From Alphaproteobacteria bacterium (GTDB lineage Bacteria > Pseudomonadota > Alphaproteobacteria > Rhizobiales > Xanthobacteraceae), in contig VGEP01000011.1 of NCBI GenBank assembly GCA_016869215.1, positions 1 to 64,000 on the forward strand: 64,000 nt of DNA, written 5' to 3'. The notes below the pieces were generated by a model. It saw only the letters and a list, made by a program, of their open reading frames with translations. It did not search any database and was not told the origin of the DNA. This document shows positions 24,011-30,344 of the stretch, piece by piece (the stretch's first letter is position 1; every line of letters begins with the position of its first letter). The translations under genes were made by a program, and so were the position numbers.

Positions 24011-25153
24011 TCAGATGTGATAGGTCTTCAGCGGCGCGAAGCCGTTGAAGGCGACGGAGGCGTAGGTCGCCGTATAGGCGCCGGTCCCCTCGATGAGCAC
24101 CTTGTCGCCGATTTCCAGGCTCACCGGCAGCTCATAGGGCTGCTTCTCGTAGAGCACGTCGGCCGAATCGCAGGTCGGACCGGCCAGGACACAGGGGCCC
24201 ATGGCGTCGCCGTCCCGCGGGGTGCGGATCGGGTAGCGGATCGACTCGTCCATGGTCTCGGCGAGGCCGCCGAACTTGCCCAGGTCGAGATAGACCCAGC
24301 GCACGTCGTCCTCCTCGCTCTTCTTGGACACCAGGACCACCTCAGCCTCGATCACGCCGGCGCCGCCGACCATGCCGCGGCCCGGTTCGATGATCGTCTC
24401 CGGGATGCGGTTGCCGAAGTGCTTGCGCAGCGCCTTGAAGATGGCCGAGCCGTAGGCTTTCACCGTCGGCACGTTCTTCAGGTACTTGGTCGGGAAGCCG
24501 CCGCCCAGGTTGACCATGCTGAGGTTGATGCCGCGCTCGCCGCACTCCTTGAAGACCGCTGCGGCGGACGCCAGCGCCCGGTCCCAGGCGTGCTGGTTGG
24601 TCTGCTGGGAGCCGACGTGGAACGAGATCCCGTAGGGTTCCAGGCCCAGCTTGTAGGCGTGCTCCAGCACGTCCGTGGCCATCCCGGGCTCGCAGCCGAA
24701 CTTGCGCGACAGCGGCCACTCGGCGCCGACGCAGTCCGACAGGATGCGGCAGAACACGCGGGACTTGGGCGCCACGCGGGCGATTTTTTCGACCTCGGCC
24801 TTGCAGTCCACGGCGAAGAGGCGCACGCCGAGCCCGTAGGCTCGCGCGATGTCGCGCTCCTTCTTAATGGTGTTGCCGTAGCTGATGCGGTCCGGCGATG
24901 CGCCCGCCGCGAGCGCCATCTCGATCTCAGGGACCGAGGCGGTGTCGAAGCAGGAGCCCATGGAGGCGAGCAACGCCAGCACCTCCGGCGCCGGGTTCGC
25001 CTTGACGGCGTAGAACACCCTTGTGTCCGGCAGGGCCTTGGCAAAGGTCTGGTAGTTGGTGCGCACGACGTCGAGGTCGACGACGAGCACCGGGCCTTCG
25101 TCCACGCCGCTTTCGCGGCGCTTCTTCAGGAATTCGCGGATGCGAGCGGTCAT
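24011..25153 (-). CDS. Ornithine (lysine/ornithine) decarboxylase, PLP fold III
   Basis: A 380-residue alanine-racemase-fold decarboxylase that makes putrescine from ornithine. The PLP lysine is Lys51 (VFYAVKANP). HVGSQ (179-183), the glycine-rich LGGGFP, EPGRG (256-260) for the phosphate, and the catalytic cysteine Cys328 in GPTCDSADVL are all present. Length fits the short bacterial/eukaryote-like ODC. ATG 25153 has a GGGGAGAG ribosome site. It supplies putrescine to the homospermidine synthase downstream. An approximately 430-base structured leader precedes it, so it is probably controlled by RNA. Lysine may also be accepted, as in some relatives. Confidence 0.93.
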   Translation of the reverse strand: MTARIREFLKKRRESGVDEGPVLVVDLDVVRTNYQTFAKALPDTRVFYAVKANPAPEVLALLASMGSCFDTASVPEIEMALAAGASPDRISYGNTIKKERDIARAYGLGVRLFAVDCKAEVEKIARVAPKSRVFCRILSDCVGAEWPLSRKFGCEPGMATDVLEHAYKLGLEPYGISFHVGSQQTNQHAWDRALASAAAVFKECGERGINLSMVNLGGGFPTKYLKNVPTVKAYGSAIFKALRKHFGNRIPETIIEPGRGMVGGAGVIEAEVVLVSKKSEEDDVRWVYLDLGKFGGLAETMDESIRYPIRTPRDGDAMGPCVLAGPTCDSADVLYEKQPYELPVSLEIGDKVLIEGTGAYTATYASVAFNGFAPLKTYHI

Positions 25154-25585
25154 CGCTTCGCTCTCCCCAATGGCTCGGGCGGATGGACCGCCCCGGTGAT
25201 GCGGGTTTTCGGGGCCGCCGCGGCGCGCGATGGATACGCGCCAGCCAGCGAACACACTCGACCCGCTCAGTCTGCCTTGGTTTGGTTTGGGGAGACCCCG
25301 CACCGCACGGCCGGCAAGGATGGACAAGCCTCTTCGGTTGCACGAGCCGGTGGTGGAGACCGGCAGAGACCAGAGAAGCCCGCTCCGTCGTTGCTTTAAG
25401 CCGCGTCCCCCGTCGAGCACGGGGTGTGCTGGTTTCGCCTCCAGCTGCCGGTCAGATTTCTTGGAGAGCTCTTCCGATCTCTCCAGGCGGCTGGCCGGCC
25501 TCTTGTCCGGCTACCTACCGACCGACACACGGCCACAGGCACGTGCGAAATTGGGCAAAGACCGAAATAATATATTTTGAACGAG
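25154..25585 (-). ncRNA. Candidate speF-type leader RNA of the ornithine decarboxylase gene
   Basis: The 430 bases upstream of the decarboxylase carry no convincing gene but many stems. They include a 7-bp perfect stem (TGGAGAG, 25462-25468, with CTCTCCA, 25479-25485) and a 6-bp GGGCGG/CCGCCC hairpin (25177-25193) just before the ribosome site. The Rfam speF motif is known upstream of ornithine decarboxylase genes in alphaproteobacteria and is of this size. Position and structure therefore suggest a speF leader. I cannot run the covariance model, and the exact 5' end is unknown. Confidence 0.5.
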
Positions 25586-25591
25586 AGTCAA
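25565..25591 (-). promoter_or_regulatory. Candidate promoter of the decarboxylase leader
   Basis: On the minus strand TTGACT (25591-25586) is followed by a TATATTAT tract (within 25565-25578), the most A/T-rich spot nearby. The spacing to the best TATTAT is only 13 bases, shorter than ideal, so the exact elements are uncertain. Confidence 0.35.
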
Positions 25592-25681
25592 CTGTTTTGC
25601 GCGCGCGGAGTCCTCTCGGCGCACAAAATCATGCCGAGCGCCGCCGCGTTAACAATGTGTTTGGAATTTGTCGGCGCGGCT

Positions 25682-25936
25682 TCAGCGCGTGAACGGTTCG
25701 ATTCGCCGCGCGTTTTGGATGAAGCGAAACATCGCGTAGATGCCAAGCAGGAAGAAGCCGCCCTGCAGGCCCAGGACGCCGTATTCACCGAGATTGAGCA
25801 GTGTCGCGAAGGCCCAGCCGGCGGCGAACGCGGCGCCGAACACCTCGGCGGCGATCAGGATCGCGGCGCAGACGACCGTCAGCACGTTCTCCCAGACGAT
25901 ACGGCTTTCGCGCGGCTTCGAGGCGGAGGCGTCCAT
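25682..25936 (-). CDS. Small two-helix membrane protein, unknown function
   Basis: An 84-residue protein with two predicted transmembrane helices (about residues 17-41, VLTVVCAAILIAAEVFGAAFAAGWA, quoted in full for its hydrophobicity pattern only in part; and 53-71, GLQGGFFLLGIYAMF) and a basic C terminus. ATG 25936 follows AAGGATC. I do not recognise a named family. It stands alone between the decarboxylase leader and the lyase-family gene; the codon pattern is typical of the neighbourhood, so it is probably real. Confidence 0.65.
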   Translation of the reverse strand: MDASASKPRESRIVWENVLTVVCAAILIAAEVFGAAFAAGWAFATLLNLGEYGVLGLQGGFFLLGIYAMFRFIQNARRIEPFTR

Positions 25937-26036
25937 GGTCGATCCTTGAGCGGGCTCGGCTTGCGGCGGCAATGTGGGCGATCTGCGTGGCCGGATCAAG
26001 GCTGCGGACGGCCGCGCGCCGCAGGCGCGCTACGCC

Positions 26037-26900
26037 TCACGCCCCCTTCATCGTGCGCCGCTCGACCTCCAGCATCCGGTCGAGGCCGGTGGTGCGGTGC
26101 GCGGCCTTCTTCTCCTTCTCCGCGCCGCCCGGGCCGAGGAACGGGTCCATCCGGTCTTGCGCCAGGCACTCGTAGGACTGCCGGACCGCCTTCACCATGG
26201 CGGCGAAGGCGGTGCCTGAGGAGGCCATCAACCGGTAGCCCATGGCCGCCAGCTCCGCCTTGGATATCGGGTAGGTCGAGAATCCATCGGGCGGCGCGAA
26301 GGTCATCAGCGGCGCGGGCAGGCGCTCGGCGATGAACCGCACCTCCTCGGGCTTGCGCCCCCAGACGAACAGCATGTCGGCGCCGGCCTTCTTCATCGCC
26401 TCGGCGCGCCGCAAGGCGTCGTCCATGCCTCCGACCCGGATGGCGTTGGTGCGGCCGACGATCACCGTGTCGGGGTCGGTGCGGGCGGCGACCGCCTCCC
26501 GGATGCGGTCGGCGGCGAACTCCAGCGGCACGAGGTAATCCTCGCCGACGTGGTGGGAGAACCGCCGCGGCAGGAGCTGGTCCTCGATCTCGATGCACTG
26601 GATGCCGGCGGCCTCCGAAAGCTGGACGGTGCGGTGGACGTGGATCGGGTCGCCGAAGCCGCCGCCGGCGTCCAGCACGACCGGCAGCGGGCACACCGCG
26701 CGCATGTCGAGTGCGACCTGGACCATCTCGGTCAGCGACAGGCCGGCCTCGGTGACGCCCTTGTACCAGCCGAGCGAGCCGCCGGAGAGATAGACCGCCT
26801 TGAACCCGGCCTCGGCCGCCATCCGCGCCATGATCGGGTTGAGGGCGCACGGGGCGACCGTGAGGTCAGGGCCTTTGATGAGCTGGCTGAGCTTGTCCAC
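26037..26900 (-). CDS. Isocitrate lyase/PEP mutase-family enzyme
   Basis: A 287-residue TIM-barrel enzyme of the ICL/PEPM family (2-methylisocitrate lyase, oxaloacetate decarboxylase, carboxyphosphonoenolpyruvate mutase). It shows APCALNPIMARMAAEAGFKA near the N terminus, the metal-site VLDAGGGFGDP, and GIQCIEIEDQLLPRR, where most members have a His-x-Glu-Asp-Gln version of the motif. TVIVGRTNA follows. The catalytic KKCGH-type loop of lyases is absent (RRFSHHVGE instead), favouring a decarboxylase or mutase-like activity. A GTG start at 26900 is chosen because GGGAGGA lies five bases upstream. The substrate is unknown. Confidence 0.85.
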   Translation of the reverse strand: MDKLSQLIKGPDLTVAPCALNPIMARMAAEAGFKAVYLSGGSLGWYKGVTEAGLSLTEMVQVALDMRAVCPLPVVLDAGGGFGDPIHVHRTVQLSEAAGIQCIEIEDQLLPRRFSHHVGEDYLVPLEFAADRIREAVAARTDPDTVIVGRTNAIRVGGMDDALRRAEAMKKAGADMLFVWGRKPEEVRFIAERLPAPLMTFAPPDGFSTYPISKAELAAMGYRLMASSGTAFAAMVKAVRQSYECLAQDRMDPFLGPGGAEKEKKAAHRTTGLDRMLEVERRTMKGA

Positions 26901-26922
26901 GGAGTCCTCCCTGCACTCTGAT

Positions 26923-27041
26923 GTCATCGCAGGGCTTGTCCCGGCGATCTCGATGAGGTGAGCATAGTGCCTGCCTGATAGGGATCGCTGGGGCAACAGG
27001 GCGTTCACGCCCGTCTTCGACGTGCTATGCCCGGCGATGAC
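26923..27041. repeat. 119-bp element with nested inverted repeats
   Basis: Termini GTCATCGC (26923-26930) and GCGATGAC (27034-27041) are inverted repeats. GCATAG (26962-26967) pairs with CTATGC (27025-27030), and GGGCGT with ACGCCC (26999-27012). The whole intergenic stretch can fold on itself like a miniature inverted-repeat element. I recall similar sequences in Bradyrhizobium genomes. It occupies the divergent promoter region. Confidence 0.65.
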
Positions 27042-27060
27042 CGCGTAATGGGGGGCGAAC

Positions 27061-27759
27061 GTGGCCAAGCTCAAGGTGATGTGCGCGCGCTCGATGCATG
27101 TGGCGGTGGGAGCGCTGGGCCGCGCCTTCGCCAGGGCGGGGTCGCATGAGGTCGATTTCGACTTCAACACCGTCGGCGCGCTGGAGCAGAAGCTCGCGGC
27201 CGGCGAGACCGCCGACGTGCTGATCCTGTCGAAGGCCGCCATCGGCAAGCAGGAGCAGGCAGGCTCGCTCCTGCCGCGCTCGGGCGTGGTGGTGGCGCGC
27301 ACCTTCATCGCGGTCTGCCTGCGCGAGGGCGCGGCGAAGCCCGACTTTTCGACCCCGGAAGCGTTCCGGCGGATGCTCGAGGCCGCCGGAACGATCGCCG
27401 TCAGCGATCCGGCAGTGGGCGGTTCGGCCGGTGTTCATCTCGCGCGCGTGTTCGAGAGCGAGGGGCTTGCGCCGCTGATGAAGGCCAGGGGCCTGCCGCA
27501 ACAGACCGGCGCCGAAGTCGCCAAACGCGTGGTCGAGGGCAAGGCCGACTTCGGCCTGACCCTGTCGGGCGAGGTCGCGTCCGTGCCGGGCGCGGTTATC
27601 GCCGGCCCGCTGCCGCCGCCGTTCGGGCAGGACACCGTCTATTGCGCGGCGGTGACGGCGGGGAGCAAGGAGCCCGAAGCGGCCGCCGCGCTGATCACCG
27701 CGCTGCGCCGGCGGGACACCCAGGCGATGTGGACCAAGGCCGGGTTCGAAATGTCGTAA
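27061..27759 (+). CDS. ModA-like periplasmic-binding-fold protein without signal peptide
   Basis: A 232-residue protein related to molybdate-type (ModA, SBP_bac_11) binding proteins: KLKVMCARSMHVAVGALGRAF at the start, GALEQKLAAGETADVLILS, IAVSDPAVGGSAGVHLARVF and VVEGKADFGLTLSGE. There is no signal peptide, so unlike true transport receptors it should be cytosolic, perhaps as a sensor. The start is GTG 27061, preceded by GGGGGGC. No ModB/ModC genes are adjacent. The ligand is unknown; small anions or organic acids are possible. Confidence 0.8.
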   Translation: MAKLKVMCARSMHVAVGALGRAFARAGSHEVDFDFNTVGALEQKLAAGETADVLILSKAAIGKQEQAGSLLPRSGVVVARTFIAVCLREGAAKPDFSTPEAFRRMLEAAGTIAVSDPAVGGSAGVHLARVFESEGLAPLMKARGLPQQTGAEVAKRVVEGKADFGLTLSGEVASVPGAVIAGPLPPPFGQDTVYCAAVTAGSKEPEAAAALITALRRRDTQAMWTKAGFEMS

Positions 27760-27897
27760 GGTTGCACACCGATGCGTTGTGTCGCAGCCTGTCACCCGAC
27801 AGCCGTGCTTCCCGTCGTTCGCCGGGACGCATAGGCTTGCGTGCAACGGCCGGCGCGGATGCCGCGCGGGCGCCAACGACAATCGGGGAGGATCGAC

Positions 27898-28887
27898 ATG
27901 AACCGCCGCACCATCGTCCGCTTCGCCGCGCGCGCCGTCACGCTGGCCGTCGCGGGAGGTCTTGCGGCCGCGGCCGTTCCGCAGGATGCCGCCGCGCAAT
28001 CGTGGCCCAGCCGGCCGATCACGGTGGTCGTGCCGTTCACGCCCGGCACCGCAGTCGACATCAGCGCCCGCGTGGTGATGGACGAGGTGTCGCGGCAGGT
28101 CGGCCAGCCCATCGTGGTCGAGAACCGCGGCGGCGCCGGCAGCACCATCGGCACCAACGTCGTCGCCAAGGCCGCGCCCGACGGCCACACCATCCTGGTG
28201 ACCGGCTCGATGGCGAGCGCGCACGCCACCTTCAAGAGCCTGCCCTACGACACGCTGGGCGATTTCGTCGGCGTCATCTCGCTCGGCCTGCAGCCGCTGG
28301 TGCTGGTCACGTCGCCGAGCAAGGGCTTCAAGACGCTGGCCGACCTGATCAAGGCCGCCAAGGCCGGACAGTTGACCTACGCCTCGGCGGGCATCGGCTC
28401 GGCGACGCACCTGGCGCTGGAGCGGTTCCGCCTCAGCGCCGGCTTCCAGGCGCAACACGTGCCGTTCCGCGGCGCGCCGGAAGGCCTGCGCGAGGTGATC
28501 GCCGGCCGCGTCGACTTCTATTCGGTGCCGCTGCCGCCCGCGCTGCCGCTGATCAAGGACGGCAAGCTCGTCGCGCTCGCGGTCAGCGCCGACAAGCGCG
28601 CCACCGTCCTGCCGGACGTGCCGACCACGGTCGAACTCGGGCACAAGGACTCCGCTTATTACCTCTACGGCGGCGTCTATATGCATTCCAAGACGCCGGC
28701 TGCCGTCGTGCAGCGGCTGCACCAGGAGATCGGCAAGGCGCTGCAGGTGCCTGCGGTCCAGCAGCGGATGCGCCAGATCGGCGCCGAGCCGATGCCGATG
28801 TCTCAGCCGGAGTTCGACAAGTACTTCCGTGCCGACGTGGCGGCCAACGTCAAGCTCGCCAAGGACGCCAACATCCCGCAGCAGTAG
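27898..28887 (+). CDS. Bug/TctC-family periplasmic solute receptor 3
   Basis: A 329-residue receptor. A long signal peptide with twin arginines (MNRRTIVRFAARAVTL) is cleaved near AAAQ (residue about 34). Family motifs are WPSRPITVVVPFTPGTAVDI, IVVENRGGAGSTIGTNVVAK, LTYASAGIGSATHLALERF and VPFRGAPEGLRE. The start ATG has GGGGAGGA upstream. It is convergent with Bug receptor 4, so the two are not co-transcribed. The ligand is unknown. Confidence 0.92.
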   Translation: MNRRTIVRFAARAVTLAVAGGLAAAAVPQDAAAQSWPSRPITVVVPFTPGTAVDISARVVMDEVSRQVGQPIVVENRGGAGSTIGTNVVAKAAPDGHTILVTGSMASAHATFKSLPYDTLGDFVGVISLGLQPLVLVTSPSKGFKTLADLIKAAKAGQLTYASAGIGSATHLALERFRLSAGFQAQHVPFRGAPEGLREVIAGRVDFYSVPLPPALPLIKDGKLVALAVSADKRATVLPDVPTTVELGHKDSAYYLYGGVYMHSKTPAAVVQRLHQEIGKALQVPAVQQRMRQIGAEPMPMSQPEFDKYFRADVAANVKLAKDANIPQQ

Positions 28888-28899
28888 GCAAGCAACTCT

Positions 28900-28970
28900 C
28901 CCGTTCGTCCCCGCGAACGCGGGGACCCAGCGCAATATGTCTGGATTCCCGCTTGCACGGGAATGAGCGG
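28900..28970. repeat. Two-hairpin dispersed repeat between convergent Bug genes
   Basis: GTCCCCGC/GCGGGGAC around 28906-28925 and ATTCCCG/CGGGAAT around 28945-28965 form adjacent hairpins. The first arm sequence, CGTTCGTCCCCGC, recurs at 45774. It probably doubles as terminator for one or both receptors. Confidence 0.55.
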
Positions 28971-29005
28971 AGTCCTGGGCGTGTCGAACCGATCTCAATC
29001 TCGCT

Positions 29006-29986
29006 CTAATTGTGCTGCACGCCGCTCGCCAGCACCGGCTCGCGCCAGCGCTTGATCTCGGCCGCGACGAACTCGCGCAGATATTCGGGCGTCCGCCGCG
29101 CCGGCACCGGCACTTCGAGGCCGATGTCCTCCAGCCGCTTCTGCAGCGCCGGATTGTCCAGCGCCTTGTTGAGCGCTGAGTTCAGCTTCGCCACCTGCTG
29201 CGGCGTCGCGCTCTTCGGCATGAAGATCGCGTTCCAGGCCGAGATTTCCAGGTTCTTGAAGCCCTGCTCCTGTGCGGTCGGCACGTCGGGCAGCGTCGGC
29301 ACGCGCTTGGCGTTGAGCGTGGCCAGCACCTTGGCGGTCTTGGCGCGGTGCGACGACAGGGCGGTGGAGATGTAGTTGCAGATGAAGTCGATGCGGCCCG
29401 CGAGCAGGTCCTGCATCGCCGGCCCGCCGCCGCGATAGGGGATGTGGGTGATCTTCACGCCCAGAACCTGGTTCATCAGCACGCAACCGATGTGCGAGGA
29501 CGTCCCCGCGCCGCCGGAGCCGTGCTGCATCTTGTCCTGGTTGGCCTTGGCGTAGGCCGCGAACTCCTTGAGGTTCTCCGCCGGCAGGTCCTTGCGGGCG
29601 AGCAGGACCTGCGGCGCGTCGGCGACCAGCATGACGGGAGAGAAGTCGGTCACCGCATTGTACGGCGGGGTCTTGTGCATCGACTGGCCGATGGCATGGG
29701 TGCCGATCGAGCCGAGCGTGAACATGTGGCTGTCCGCCGCGGCGTTCGAGACGCGCAGCGATCCGACGGTGCCGCCGCCGCCCGGCTGGTTCTCGATAAT
29801 GACGTTCTGGCCCAGCGCCTCGCTGAGATACGGTTGGAGATTGCGCCCGAGCGTGTCGAGCGGGCCGCCGGGCGCGAACGCGATCAGCATTGTCACGGGC
29901 CGCGAGGGCCAGTCCTGCGCCAGGGCCGGGATTGAGCCTAGTCCCGCGACCGCTGCGGCGGCGAGCGACAGGGCGATCTTGCGCAT
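29006..29986 (-). CDS. Bug/TctC-family periplasmic solute receptor 4
   Basis: A 326-residue receptor with signal peptide MRKIALSLAAAAVAGLGSI (cleaved after ALAQ), then WPSRPVTMLIAFAPGGPLDT, VIIENQPGGGGTVGS, a KMQHGSGGAGTSSHIGC ligand-loop region and IPYRGGGPAMQD. GGGAGGAAATGTC precedes the start. It ends with VLASGVQHN. It diverges from the candidate small RNA at 30.15 kb. The ligand is unknown. Confidence 0.92.
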   Translation of the reverse strand: MRKIALSLAAAAVAGLGSIPALAQDWPSRPVTMLIAFAPGGPLDTLGRNLQPYLSEALGQNVIIENQPGGGGTVGSLRVSNAAADSHMFTLGSIGTHAIGQSMHKTPPYNAVTDFSPVMLVADAPQVLLARKDLPAENLKEFAAYAKANQDKMQHGSGGAGTSSHIGCVLMNQVLGVKITHIPYRGGGPAMQDLLAGRIDFICNYISTALSSHRAKTAKVLATLNAKRVPTLPDVPTAQEQGFKNLEISAWNAIFMPKSATPQQVAKLNSALNKALDNPALQKRLEDIGLEVPVPARRTPEYLREFVAAEIKRWREPVLASGVQHN

Positions 29987-30115
29987 GACATTTCCTCCCG
30001 GATTGCGTTCGATGCTTGTACCGCAGCCTCTCACACCGCTCCGGGTGCGACAACGCGGCATGCGGCAACCGCGCCATGCGGCGCTGGAACTGGTCCTGGC
30101 CGAAGGCGTTGCCCC

Positions 30116-30143
30116 CTTGAAACTGCGCCGGGGCGCCCTATCT
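30116..30143 (+). promoter_or_regulatory. RpoH (sigma-32)-type promoter candidate
   Basis: CTTGAAA (30116-30122), a 13-base spacer, then CCCTATCT (30136-30143). This matches the heat-shock consensus (CTTGAAA, about 13 bases, CCCCATnT; CTATnT in alphaproteobacteria). It lies upstream of a strongly terminated 125-base stretch with no likely gene. Confidence 0.5.
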
Positions 30144-30149
30144 CATGTC

Positions 30150-30275
30150 CAATCGCGGCCGACCCCTGCCGCGCCCTGTCGCAAGTGCCGCCTTACCACG
30201 GATGTACTGGGAGGAAGCGCGCAGCGATAAGGGAAGACGCCCGCCGGATCCCCCCCTCGGCGGGCGTTGCTTTTT
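30150..30275 (+). ncRNA. Candidate terminated small RNA
   Basis: About 125 bases between an RpoH-type promoter and a perfect intrinsic terminator. The only reading frame across it runs through the terminator and has no ribosome site, so a non-coding RNA is likelier than a peptide. ATCGC near 30152 can pair with GCGAT near 30225 to close the body. I do not recognise it as 6S, SRP, tmRNA or RNase P RNA. The 5' end is estimated from the promoter. Confidence 0.4.
30238..30275 (+). terminator. Intrinsic terminator of the candidate small RNA
   Basis: A perfect 9-bp stem, CGCCCGCCG (30238-30246) with CGGCGGGCG (30258-30266), followed by TTGCTTTTT. No plus-strand protein gene ends here, which argues for an RNA gene upstream. 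Confidence 0.8.
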
Positions 30276-30290
30276 GCGGCCCTCCACGCA

Positions 30291-30319
30291 AACGAAAGCG
30301 CCCGCCTCGCGGCGGGCGC
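30291..30319 (-). terminator. Intrinsic terminator of the molybdoenzyme operon
   Basis: On the minus strand a 9-bp GCGCCCGCC/GGCGGGCGC stem with a GCGA loop is followed by TTTCGTTT, 26 bases past the stop of the large-subunit gene. Confidence 0.75.
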
Positions 30320-30344
30320 CAGTCGTTTGATGAGGCGAAGTGTC

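Noticed and set aside
30145-30330. 61-codon plus-strand frame across the candidate small RNA
   Set aside because: It reads through two terminators, has no ribosome site, and has a low-complexity Pro/Arg-rich product.
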